From Galaxea fascicularis (taxonomy: Eukaryota; Cnidaria; Anthozoa; Scleractinia; Euphylliidae): 64,000 bases of DNA. Under the pieces are notes generated by a model. It was not told the origin of the DNA. It made no database searches and worked only from the letters and a program-made list of their open reading frames with translations. The translations under genes were made by a program, and so were the position numbers. Location of the stretch: the NCBI GenBank assembly GCA_948470475.1, contig OX419345.1:971001-1035000 (forward strand), read 5' to 3'. This document shows, piece by piece, positions 44,711-57,900 of the stretch. Positions within the stretch are counted from its first letter, which is position 1. Every line of letters begins with the position of its first letter.

Positions 44711-47700
44711 TCAGTAGGATGACTGTTGTTGTTGGTAAGACCTGTCATGCTGGCGTCCATATCTCTCCTGCCAGTTATAGCGATCCTGTCTGTCCTGTTT
44801 ATCAGGTCTGTCTTGCCGATCGAAATGCTGTTGATTTTGTCGACGATAGCGGCCTTGGCCTAAAAACGAAGTTAACAATTGGCTTAACGATACAAACCGA
44901 GAACAATACTTTGATAAAGGGGGACGGCTGTGAATGGTTATTTCGTTTTCGCCTATCTTAAGGTATCTTCAACGAATGATACACAAGACAACATGATGCA
45001 ACATCTGTGGTTTAGCTTTGAATGATGGTAAAGTAGTTCACGCCTATGGAAAGCCAAATGGTGCAAAATTCAAGAAGCAAAATTGGCTTCACATTCAACA
45101 CATTTGCTATCAAGGTCAAGACAGATTTCGATCAAGCTCAACAAAATCAGGTCACGCTCAACAAATTTGCTATCAAGGTCAAGACAGATTTCGATCAAGC
45201 TCAACAAATTTTCTATCAAGGTCAAGACAGATTTCGATCAAGCTCAACAAAATCAAGTCACGCTCAACAAATTTCCTATCACGGTCAAGACAGATTTCGA
45301 TCAAGCTCAACAAAATCACGGCATCACATTCAACACATTTTCTATCAAGGTCAAGACAGATTTCGATCAAGCTCAACAAAATCAAGTCACGCTCAACAAA
45401 TTTGCTATCAAGGTCAACACAGATTTCGATCAAGCTCAACAAAATCACGGCATCACATTCAACACATTTCCTATCAAGGTCAAGACAGATTTCGATCAAG
45501 CTCAACAAAATCAAGTCACGTTCAACAAATTTCCTTTCAAGGCCAAGAGGCCTTTGAATCAAGCTCAAGAATGAACTTGTAAGTCACTTTCAACGAAAAC
45601 TTTATCATGGTTTCAAGCTTCGTTCTGTATTAACCAGAAATTCGACGTCACGTTCCAACGACTCGGCGCTTCAAGGTCAAGCCGCAATTGCTATCACGCT
45701 CAACGTAACCAAATTCTTGCGTCAACAACCGAACTACGCTGTCAACAACCGAACTACGCTGTCAACAACTACCCCAAACACTGTCAACAAAGTAATTAAC
45801 CCACAATGCAACATTAACCGCTAGCTTCGATCCCAGGGTCGCTCCAGAGGGCTGGAAGAAGCGAGTATGGTGGCCGAGGACTGTCACTGAATTTTCACGG
45901 CGAGTTTTTCTTTTTTTAAGCAATTAAAATGTGAAACAAAATGAAAATAACATTAAAATGAAATACAATTGCAATGAAATGTAAAAGAAAATGTAAATAA
46001 AGTCAAAATCAAATGCAAAATGAAATTAAATGTAAAAATTAAAATCAAACTTGATTGAAATTAAAATTGAATTCATTCTGAAAAGATAATGCAAAAATTA
46101 GTGGCAGCGCTCGGCCATGCGAAAATTTACTTTCATTTGAAAAACAATTTTCACGTGGCCGAGCGCTGCCACTACCATCATGCTACACACACTTCTATAC
46201 TACGAGTGGAGCACATAATATCGTGCAACATGGCGAAATGGAGACAGTTCCAAGACCGGTCAGTATAAAATACAGACTGCAGGCTGGGTATAAAATGAAG
46301 ATTGTAGACTGCAAACTCGATATAAAATGTAGACTGACACCAAAATCATTTCTATCAAAAACACGATAAATTTTCGATTTCTTACTCACGGTAATGTCAC
46401 GCAATCGCCTTTCTCAGTTTTCTACATCTTTTATCGGGTTTGCAGTCTACAATCTTCATTTTATACCCAACCTGCAGTCTGTACTTTATAGTGACCGGTC
46501 TTGGAACTACGTTGAGCGTGATAGCAATTGCGGCTTGACCTTGAAGCGCCGAGTCGTTGGAACGTGACGTCGAATTTCTGGTTAATACAGAACGAAGCTT
46601 GAAACCATGATAAAGTTTTCGTTGAAAGTGACTTACAAGTTCATTCTTGAGCTTGATTCAAAGGCCTCTTGGCCTTGAAAGGAAATTTGTTGAACGTGAC
46701 TTGATTTTGTTGAGCTTGATCGAAATCTGTCTTGACCTTGATAGGAAATGTGTTGAATGTGATGCCGTGATTTTGTTGAGCTTGATCGAAATCTGTGTTG
46801 ACCTTGATAGCAAATTTGTTGAGCGTGACTTGATTTTGTTGAGCTTGATCGAAATCTGTCTTGACCTTGATAGAAAATGTGTTGAATGTGATGCCGTGAT
46901 TTTGTTGAGCTTGATCGAAATCTGTCTTGACCGTGATAGGAAATTTGTTGAGCGTGACTTGATTTTGTTGAGCTTGATCGAAATGTGTTGAATGTGATGC
47001 CGCGATTTTGTTGAGCTTGATCGAAATCTGTCTTGACCTTGAGAGGAAATGTGTTGAATGTGATGCCGTGATTTTGTTGAGCTTGATCGAAATCTGTCTT
47101 GACCTTGATAGCAAATTTGTTGAGCGTGACCTGATTTTGTTGAGCTTGATCGAAATCTGTCTTGACCTTGATAGCAAATGTGTTGAGCGTGACTTGATTT
47201 TGTTGAGCTTGATCGAAATCTGTCTTGACCTTGATAGGAAATTTGTTGAATGTGAAGCCAATTTTGCTTCTTGAATTTTGCACCATTTGGCTTTCCATAC
47301 ACGCCAGGATGAAATGCTTGTCGTTTTTCTTCTGCCGTTCAACATCCTGAATGACCTATTTCAAGGTCCAAGACTGAATGATGCACGGATCGTCTGTTCT
47401 CATTTGTCGATAAACAATAATTATTGTCCTAACAACGCAGCATATATTGACCCATTTAACATGAACTTTAACAAGTACTTTATCCTTCTACTTCCTTGTG
47501 TTTGTCGTCTCCGCCACCAGTTCACGTGCTATGATTAGTCGTCTATTTCTCTTAGATCGCTAGAAAAGCGCCAAATGCGTTTACAGTCACACGCTTCGCG
47601 CGCGAGCCTCGCGAACACTGCCCAGCTCCTCTCCAGTCCTTTCGTTCGAAGACAGCAGTTTTGTATGACACAACAACACAAAAAATAAGACTTTTGTCAG

Positions 47701-48916
47701 TTCTCCAATGGTCAAAAGCATACCTTGTCTGTCCTTGAACTGAACAAATCCTCCATGTCTTGTGTCATAAATACGTTCATTGTTCTCTACCAGATTACTG
47801 ACCTAGTAATAGAGGACACATTAGCTATAACCAATAAAAATCAAGTTAAGCTTAGGAATTCCCCCTACAGCTCAATCCCAAATCACTTGTGTATTTGTGA
47901 AAAGATGAAACAACCCTGATTAAATTTCCGCATCACAAGCGAGGTTGAGAAGTGCCGCGCGGTTCTCCTGTTTTCCTCAGTCAGTGTTGTTATCTCACCT
48001 TATCTGCCAGCTGTAGTGCCAGGCTCTGCAGCAATGAAGGCTCGGCTCCACGGTGCATCACAACTGTCTGAGTCGGTTCATCCCAAGTAGCCTGGCACAT
48101 GAGCAAAATAAATATAATCTCACCAAGTGTTCTCTATTGAACCATAACCCTTTCCCATCATGGAAGATAAGAGCAACGGAAATCAGGTTTCAGCACGTTG
48201 CCAAGGAAAAGAAGGCCAGTCAATAGTTGTTCGAGCTAAGCCAGGATTAGAGAGAAAGTTGGTTTGGTTAAGCTGCTAATCAATAAAAAAATGTTCTGAA
48301 CTATTTTTGCTTTTGACGCTTCTTTTCTTTTTTTCAAATTCCTTTTTAGAAGCTTTCAAGAAATTCTTTTCAGTTAAAATCCTGGATTAACACTCATCGA
48401 CTTTCAACCTCGTTCCCAGGGTCTCTCATCTTACCGCTCCCTGGAGAGACCCTGGGAACGAGGTTGATCGACTTTCGGGAAACCTGCCCGAGGGTGGCAG
48501 AATGTCAGTGTATTAATTCTTAGAATGTTTATACCACACCCCACATTTTTAGCTAAACAACTTTTATGGCTAGAAATACCGTTGAGTTGGGAGCAGGTCA
48601 AAGATTGACCATCGCATGCTCACTTTCTCCCAAAACCTTGAATTTTGTGATTCCACATTGTTGTTACAGAACTCGAGGAGAGCAACGAAATGAAACAAGG
48701 TATGGGACGCACGAGTAGAATAGTTTATTTAGTGGTAGCGATATAACTGAGAATTATGTGTATGAAATAAATCATATATGAACTGGGGAAATGAAATCAA
48801 GCGAAGAATGATCTTCGAAGTTGTGAACGCAATTTATGCAATTGCGTAAAGAAACCTGAAAAAAAAAAATTCAGGACCTCACTTGACTTTACTGCCCTGA
48901 ATTTTTTAGGGCCTCT

Positions 48917-48968
<52 letters not shown>

Positions 48969-51900
48969 CAACAACAACAACAACAATAACAATAATGAGG
49001 ATTTATATATCGCTTTATCCCAAGGCTCAAAGCGCTTTACAACACTTTATGGGGGACTTCGCCAGACTGCTTGTTTAGGCACAAATTGCAGCTACGCAGT
49101 TTACAATCTTATTAGAATAAATAGTAGGATCAACACAGGTGCATCCAGAACAGAATAAGTTATAGACCATCACACCGGGGACTACGTCCTCTACTCTTTC
49201 CGATCAGTGTGTGGGTTCTTTAACGTCCCACACCAGTACTGTGAGACGGGACCTCCGGTTTATCGTCCTTATCCCAGGAGACTAGAAAGTCTAACCATTT
49301 GCAGATGTCATTAGAAAGGCAGCACATTCTCCTCAGTTATTTAAAGAATTTAAGTGTTGGTCCGGTCGAGGTTTGAACCTGCGACCTACCGCACAGCAGT
49401 CCGCATAAGATGACTCTTCTCTTGATTTCATTTCCACAGTTCTTACATAATTTATTTCATATACATCATTCACACTGATATAACTGCTGTCGTCGTTGCT
49501 TTTAATATCAAAAGCTCCCCATGTAAAGAACAAACCAGTCTAGCTGCATTATCAGATTTGATGGCCAACACTTTCTTTAACTTCAATGACAGTGTGAAGT
49601 ATTCACAGCAAAGACGAAAGTAACTGATTAAAAACCTGTAATTCTTCGTTGATGATCATTTTGCTGATGGTGCTGTGTACCACAGAAGGAGGCAAATCAA
49701 ACATCTCAGCCAGTGTGTGAAGACTATTAAAGATGAAAACAAACTTTGTGTTAAAATGGTTTTCCAATACTTTAATGAGCGTAAAAATTAATGAAATTTC
49801 ACTTAGGTTTGAATTAGAGATGTCATAGCGAAAAGAAAGGTAAATGAATATGAAAAGTAAAAGCAGGATAAATAAGATTACATGTGATTGCATACAGTTT
49901 AACAGTTTACTAAATATCTTCATAAAAAGGAAGCGCAGTCGAAATCAAATCGTACCTGATTCCATGACCGTTCATTCTGAACACAAAGCCAGTGTACGAC
50001 ATCCGTTGTCTTTAGAATCGGGGTTCTCAACAGAACTTTGAACAGCCGTTACCGTGCTATTTTCAGCCGTAACATTAAAGTACATGGCTGAAGGTATCTA
50101 CTGCGGATCGAGGCGCTTTTACAGTCGTAACATTTCCTATTAACACCCGTGACTGGTTTTGTGACAAAATTACTTTTACATTACCTTAATGAATCATACA
50201 CACTGTTGTATGTAAACAAGTAGGTTCTTAAGCTTTCTTCTTGAATTTTCCTACAAAATTGGCACAAATAACTGAGTACGAAAATAAGACAAACGATTGC
50301 ATACATAATGCATTTTTAAGGCCTAATATCAGTTGGCGTCTAAGTAGCGCTGAGTAACCAAAATTATTTGAACTTCTCTAGTCCACCCCTCCCCCTCCAG
50401 TTTTAGATCCCAGACTTAGACATTTGCATCAGGTTTGTTTCCACTCAACATTATGGGAGCCGATTACCAGCCCTGAGTGACACAGACGCTGATATTTTGT
50501 CCTTATTTAAGACTCTTGTTCAATGTCAACCTAAACAGTTATAGCAGTTACAAAAATTCAAAATAATGAACAATTACCTTGTCAACATTTCTTGTACTTG
50601 TTCTGTTTGACGGAACAGTTTCCACACCTTTTAGAAAGATAGAAAGAAGCAGTGCTGTCATTAAGGGCCGGGGGCCGGGGATTTTCCCCTCGTATTTTGA
50701 GATATATCCCCGGCTACTTTGATAAAAAAACAGCATGTTGACTTCAGTACAGCTACTCGAATCCCCGGCTATTTTTTGTATATCCCCATCTACTTCAAAA
50801 ATTAGTGACAACCCTGAAGAAGTGTATGTAAATTAATATAATCAAAATGCAAATTGCAGGACTAAGGTTGAAAGTTTGTCTTAGTAAATGAAGTCTGTAT
50901 AAACAGAGGGTATTAGGAGCCCACAAGAGCCCAGTTGCTCGTTCACCAAAATTTGCCGCTGAAGCATTAAAGATTTGACAGTCTGACAGGTGTTATTATT
51001 CTTAGATAACAGATTTGTGAACAAATGCTATCAACCAAATGTGGGAATATTGAACAAACCTGCAGGGAATCTTGTTTTACCTTAACAGCTAAAATGTAAT
51101 CCCTGCATTGTTTCCAGTCTCCCTTCTTCATAGCTTTGGATGCAGCCACTACATGTTCACGCATGCTCTCCGGGGGACCTGAAATTCCAACATGTACTCT
51201 TAAACTGCCTTCAATCAATTACTCGATCAATCAACCAATTAACCAATCAATCAGGAATACAGTAACCTCTGTCCTTGTGGACACCTTTAAACGTTGAAAC
51301 GACTCCAAAACAGGTAATTTAGGTTGATCCATACTGATAATACTAAACTCTGTGAAGGGTAGAGCTAAATCTCCTTAACATACACTACATGTAGAACTCA
51401 AAACCAAAAGAAACAACTTTTTACTAACCAACCAAAGTTTGCTTTTCACTTTGTCGCAGCTGGTAGTGGAAGCTCTTACTTAAAATGCGAGGTCTGTAAT
51501 CATATGCATGCGCTAGAAAAAAGAAAAGGCATCAAGTTAAAGCAAAAAAAAGTGCAGGATTTCAGGTTGTCAAGACTAGTTGGTTAGTAGGAACCGTTAC
51601 TACAGTGTGTATGTCTGGAAGTTGTTCAAGTAACTAGTACATGTACCTCTTTCATCACAGAATGAACTTGTCAGCTGAGGGTGAGTACAAATGCACCCAC
51701 AACATTATTGCCTATCCACATTCATCATTGTTGGGCCAACATATTGGGTGAGCTTGAACACCATGTTGGACCCAACAATGTTAACATGGTTGGCCAACAA
51801 TCTTGTGAGCATTTATGTATCAATCATTTCCAACTATTTATCAGTGCTTCCTTTGGAAATCTTTCTTTTACACCACTTCAACTCAGTGTGGTCGTAAGAG

Positions 51901-54900
51901 CTCAAACAAGGTTACAATTTCTTGTCCATAAACAGACTTTCGTCCTGCACTATGCTACTTTAAATTCCCTCATGACAAGAAGGGATTAAACAACCATAAA
52001 CATGCCCTTGACAATGGTGGCCCCCCCTGCATTGTTAATAACACTGAAACACAACCAAGACACAAACCAGCCATCCACGGGATCTCCATTAACATTGCTG
52101 AGGTCAGGTAAACACACTCCAGAAGCTCCAAGTTGATGTGCATGTGAAATTGCACCTGGCATTAACATAAAACAAACACTTTGTACTTCAATTTTTGGCA
52201 GCTTTAGATAGGCTAATAACTAAAACTGTTATATAGTTGGCATTTTCCTGCTACAGCACAACAATTCATTGGCTAGTTTATGGTCACATGACATCTAACA
52301 ATAAAACCGTTTTCCGCCAAATGCCACGAGTGGGCAACACTGTGAGAACTTTTACATCAAATGGGAAACAGTTTACTGTTACCCGCGAAATGTTGACCGC
52401 TGTTGCACATGATCAGAGCATGCAGTTACAGGTGGCCTGGTGTTGTTGCTGGAATCTTAGTATGTTTTTAGCTTTTGTTTTTGTTTTCCACCAGTTTGAT
52501 CCATTTGTTTTGCTATATAACAAATACTTAATGACTGGTCCCTTGGGGAATGGTAGATTCTCGGGAAACAAAATTCACTGTTCCCCTCGGCACCAGTTAT
52601 TAAGTGTTAAATATAGCTAGGACACTTAATCTGCAAGCCTTTAATTATCAAAAACTCCAGTTGACATCTGGTTATTCGTACACTTATTGATCAGCAAGTT
52701 GACGAAAACTTACCTGTCTCCTCTTCTCAATCTTTTCTTGTTCAGCAGTTCTTTCATACTGTCTTTGTTGCATTAAACCCTAAAAATGGAATAACCAAAA
52801 CCATAAAGATTCCCAAGTCTATCACAACCGCGTGAAATAAAAGAAGACTGACAATTGAAGAAGTACTACCCTGCAGTAATGTTTATAGAGAAACCTTCCT
52901 TTTATACCAGCCAATGAAATTCTAAAGCGTGAAAATTCTTGAAAATGAGACCTACTAAGCTGCTGACCCTCAGTGCCTAAGGAAATCTCTTGCACAGCAC
53001 TATATCTTGTGGATTCTGTTTTTCAATAGTTATTTATTGAAACTGTACAATTATTTCTAAGAAATTATGAGTTGTGAACCTGGGCAAGAAGCTCTTTGGC
53101 TCTGCCACTGGACTGCACATCATGTAGGGCATTGTGAGCATCCTTGATCATACCATGTCTAAATGCACACAGGCCAAGTTGAACCATTGTTCTGTTGTAA
53201 AGAATCTTAAAAGAATAACAACAACAAATAATGCAATGAAAAATAATTGAAGAATTCCGGATAATACAGAGATCAAACACAGCCCATAACATGAGGATTT
53301 GGCATATTGAATTTTCAGCACATTTTCACTGCCAAGCTAACTGGCTAAGCCATATACAACTGAATTGTGCACATGTATGTTTCTTTACTAAGGCCATAGA
53401 CATAAAAGAACTCTGTAGCCAACTCTCATGAAACATGCAGCAGTAATACCACCAGACAGTCTCAACACAAGACTATTCTAGGACCACTTGAACTGCTCCC
53501 TAATCTACCACATGCATAACACTTGGCTTAGTAGCCAGACAAACTAAGCTTCTGTGAAACATGTGGAGATTGTTAATGAGCTCATTCGCATCAAGAAAAG
53601 AGCAATCTCAATAATTGACCGGCACAAACTACAATAATGCATACAAATTTCTTGGCGAACTAAGCTAAACCACAAACAAAAACAGTAATTAGGACGTTGT
53701 GGTTTCATGTTGCTTCTGATTGGTTGCTGTACAATGGGAATGTCAAAACCAAATCTAAGTGTTCATGGTTTTTGGATTTGCACAGTAATAAAATTTTTAT
53801 ATATCTTCATGGCTATTAGAAATGCAATTAAGGTTTTATTGGGTTTCATTAGAATGGTTATTAGTTACTAGAATCGTTTTTAGACATAGTTATCTATATT
53901 ATATTGCAATCATTATTGTAAAATTTTTATAAATATTAGCATGTAAACAATTACATATTTCAGCATACAGGCTACAATGTGATTTAATAAATACCTACCT
54001 ACTAGTAACATGTCCCCCCCCCCCCTCCCTTTCCACTAATTTGTATGCAAAACAAACCTGTGTTGGTATGTCTGAATGCTGAATGGTCTCCTGAAGATGT
54101 GACATAAGCATCAGATCCCGTGCCTCAAACCAGCGATCATGTAAGGCATGGTGATATACATGGCAGAGCATGGCTCTAGTTCGTATCCGGTCTGATGTGT
54201 CACGCGAGTAGATAAACTTGCACATTTTGTCAACCATTTCTGAGGCATCCTGAACTTTGTTTTTAGTCTCTTTGGGAGCTTTTTCTACCTTTTCCCTCTC
54301 CTCAGGATCTTTACTGACTTCTGGTGTGTAACAAAATTAAATGCAACAACACTCAAATTTGATCACTCACAAGCTTTCATGGTGTAAGGCAACTAGTAAG
54401 TACAAAGTACTTCTTGACTGTTTTCAAATGATTTAAATTTTGAGCTTCACTAACCAGGCTTTTTTTCATCTTCCTCAATCAGTTCAGCATTCACCTGTAA
54501 ATAAATAAATAAATAAATAAATAAATACATAAATAAAATTAATAGATAAATAAGAAAAGAACAAGACTTAATGTCAAAAGGTTACTCTTCTACCATCCCT
54601 GGAACATTAAGTTCCTCGCTAACATCCCAAAGAGTCCACCCTCAGTAATTATCAGATAAACTGCATAAAGCAAAAGTGTTTGTGTTAAATTACCTCTGTA
54701 GACACACTTAATTGTGAGAGTAATATCAGATATGATAATCTCTAGAGAGAGATAGAAAGAAGGACAGACAGACAGATGGATAAAGAAACAGAGACAGCTG
54801 GACAGATACAGTCGACAGGCAGATGGACAAAGGGACAGTCAGACACAGTTATACAGCAGGAAAGAGAAACAGACAGAAAGAAAGAAAAAAAGAAAAAGAG

Positions 54901-57900
54901 GAAGAAAGCTATCCAGTTTGTGACTAAATCTACTGTGTATCCAGTTCATAACAAACCTTGTAGTACAGATGCTCAATGTGCCGCAAATAAACTCTGCAGA
55001 TTTCTGACCTGGAACCATTAACCTCCAGGTAACCTTGTAGCTTGGTAATGAGCTCACAGACTTTCTCTTCATCCCTGAGCCTATGATAAACAAGACAGGT
55101 TAGTGCTAAAAATCAGGGGTTTGCAACTTTCAGCTAGATATTAGAACATAATTATTGACATTCAAGACAAAGAGAAGACAAAAATTAATGAGAAGCAACA
55201 TTTATAAATATGACAGTTGACAACGTTTCGACGTTCTCAGATGTCACTAACAAGTCAAGAAATAATAATTTATGATAAGATTCTCTAAACACAAGATAAA
55301 AACAATAGTTCATTGTTTTCTTTAGGCAGCCAGTTGTGAATAATGTGTGAAGACATACTGCAACAACAGCAATTTGCTACATGTAGAAACAAACCTTTAG
55401 TACTAAGCAGCATATATACCTTGTCACATATTCAGTGGAATGACAATCACAGCCTTGAAGCATCTTAGTGAACTCATCATCCATACGCTCTATAGTCACC
55501 AAAGGGCACCCTCGGACTTTCAGGGGTAGGTCCAAATTCTAGCCAAGGCAAGCAAAGGAAGAGGTATAGTTACACATCAGAACAGAGAAAATCAGGGTTA
55601 GAAATAGCTCTCGTTATATAAAATGAACAAAAGCCTTGGCTACAAAAGCCAACAAACACATGGCTATTGGTGCTATGCTGCTAACAAAGAGGAAGGGATG
55701 TGGACAAAAGAAGAACTTCAGTACACAATATCAAAATATGAAGAAAATGAGTTCCAACTGGAGACATCAAGAGGTTGAAGAAAGCTAACATTAGCGATAG
55801 CAAGAAGGAATATATTGTTCATAGATCTTACATCAACATTTTCAGATTCTTCTGGTATGTTTTCACCAACAGTCACTTGGCCTTGATTGTCAATCAGGAT
55901 ATCAATGAGCTCTTCAATCTGCTTCAGACATCTGCAACAACACAAGGAATCAAAAATTGGTTTAGGCTTGCCAAGCCAACTTAAAATGTAAATGAATTAT
56001 TACAGGTTAACTTGTAATTAATGCCTGTGTCACAAATGGAGGTTGAGTGCTCAAGGAACTGGGGACTGGTACCAACGACCCAAACCCATGTCGGTGGAAC
56101 ACCCCATAAGCCTGCCCTACCCACAACCCAGCCACAAGCCCCGCCCGACACCCCAGACCCCAAAACAAGCACCCGTCACACTGAACAATAAGTTAAATGG
56201 AAAGACAATACCCAATAGGAAGAGGAGGGAGGGGTATACTTGAAAGCACGCGAGCCCCAACACACCAAATGCTGAGCTAAACAAAACCACAAGGACATGC
56301 GAAGGCACATGCATAATGTGCAAAAGAACCGCTGACCGCTAGAACTGCAAGAAGATGCCACAGAGAAGCCCAACATGCAAATAACACACGCACACGCTAA
56401 AAAAACCCTGCAGTCACACCCCAAAAATACTAATAACACACTAACGCTAACGCCAGGCAATGCCATGCCATGCCAAAACAAACAGAGCAATTTGCTCCTA
56501 GTCGATAATGAAGTTAGATTGCATTTAACCCTATTTAACACAGAATACAGGCTCTAATGACAGTGAAATTAAGGCTACTTACTCTTGCCACATCTCTGCT
56601 TTCATACAAGTTGCCACATTAGGGTTGTAGTCAAAGATGGATGAAATTATGTTAAAATGAAGCTTCACTTTCATGCCAACACCTGCCATAGAACAAAATT
56701 CAATTATTGGTTTATTCAGTGGTATACCTGTAGTGCTTCTTCAATGAAATCATCATGACCATAACAGCATAATTTTCAGTAGAATATTGTAAACCATGCC
56801 TGTTTTGGTTTATGATATGATATGATATCTTTGTTTTAAAGAGGGTATAGACATGTTAACCCAATGAGAGTTTTCGAACTCAAGGCCCTCTAGGTCAGCA
56901 CTAGGGGTGGTCACAGCCAGAGTTCATTATGTCCCTAGTGGTTCTTTTATGTCCCACAGTTTGATTTGCTTTCCTTGACTCTGTTATCAGCTAATACTAC
57001 TGCCACTTTCTTATCCAATAAAATGCAAAACAAAAACCAACCATGAACAGCTGGCATGCATTTTCTTACATCTGGCATTGGCTTAATGTAGCGGCATTGC
57101 ATTTTGATTGGCTAACAATGAACACCATTCATGTCTGTTGTGATTGGTTAGGGGTATCGATTTGGTTTTGGTCTATTGAAAACGGCTATAATAACAAGAG
57201 AAATGGAGTCTGAAAAATTTATAACAGTGAACTAACCTAACTTAGCATTGTCTGAGATGACTCTCAGCTGTTTCAGGAACTCAATCTGATCTGTACGATC
57301 TGTGCCCTGGAATTGAAAAATATGAACTATGTTACCCCCACTACCGGCAGATGTATGATAAGATTATTTCAGGGAAGGTTGCAATACATACAAATTAAAT
57401 GGACTCTGATTTTTATACAGGACACTGATATGAAAAGCCTGGCCTAGCCATTATCACTAATCATCTACAACAGCATTCAACTGACTCACAAACTGCATCA
57501 AAATACAGCTCACCTTTTTGCCCCTGGCAGACAGGATCTCACGCAGTTTCTTCAACACGACTTGATGAGTGATTTCCGTGTCTTTGGGAAAGAGTTGCTT
57601 GGCTTTATCCTTGAGAAATAAAGACACATTTTAAATTATTCAATGTTTTGGTCTTGTCTCCTCTTAGCTGAGTCTACCCAGCTGATTGCTTGTTTTACTA
57701 CCAAACAATCAGTAAATGTCTGACAGCTCTCTTGCCCTGTCATGTTATGTTAAGTAGAATAACAACTTGTTTTCACCCTTATGTTATTACTAAGAATGGT
57801 TCGCCTTGTAGTTTTGTTGTGCTAGAAGACTTGATTTTTAACTTTCAACCAAAACCAATGCATCATGTACTACAATATTAATTTGAGCATTTGAGTCACA

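Larger units (their letters stand above)
45045..47299. mobile_element. 2.25-kb foldback (FB-like) element with internal tandem repeats
   Basis: The left arm 45045-45707 (663 bp) and right arm 46508-47299 (792 bp) are reverse complements beginning TATGGAAAGCC. The element is flanked by direct CACGCC (45039-45044 and 47300-47305), a 6-bp target duplication. Each arm is mostly a 63/66-bp tandem repeat ('gtcaagacagatttcgatca'); the arms differ in length by 129 bp, which is one 63-unit plus one 66-unit. The middle (45708-46507) holds A-rich low-complexity sequence and two smaller inverted repeats. No transposase is visible. Inserted in the last intron of EIF3C. Confidence 0.85.

Noticed and set aside
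45018..45582. Three overlapping open frames on the plus strand, and their counterparts at 46633-47345 on the minus strand
   Set aside because: They arise because the 63/66-bp tandem units of the foldback arms are multiples of three and contain no stops, so every frame stays open. No start context, no family similarity, and the element sits in an intron.
47301..47355. Candidate minus-strand EIF3C exon ([15 protein letters not shown]) next to the foldback
   Set aside because: The exon at 47724-47802 (LVENNER) matches the conserved EIF3C sequence and joins in phase with the last exon at 44859, so this piece is intronic. The apparent donor would have used the first base of the foldback.
49977..50032. 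Candidate minus-strand EIF3C exon with acceptor and donor in matching phase ([16 protein letters not shown])
   Set aside because: The exon at 50185-50250 ([14 protein letters not shown]) supplies the conserved sequence, and its phase joins directly to 49723; this one has no similarity to EIF3C.
54776..55021. 81-codon plus-strand frame rich in Lys/Glu/Gln
   Set aside because: It is a product of the GACA/GAAA low-complexity tract and runs antisense into an EIF3C exon.
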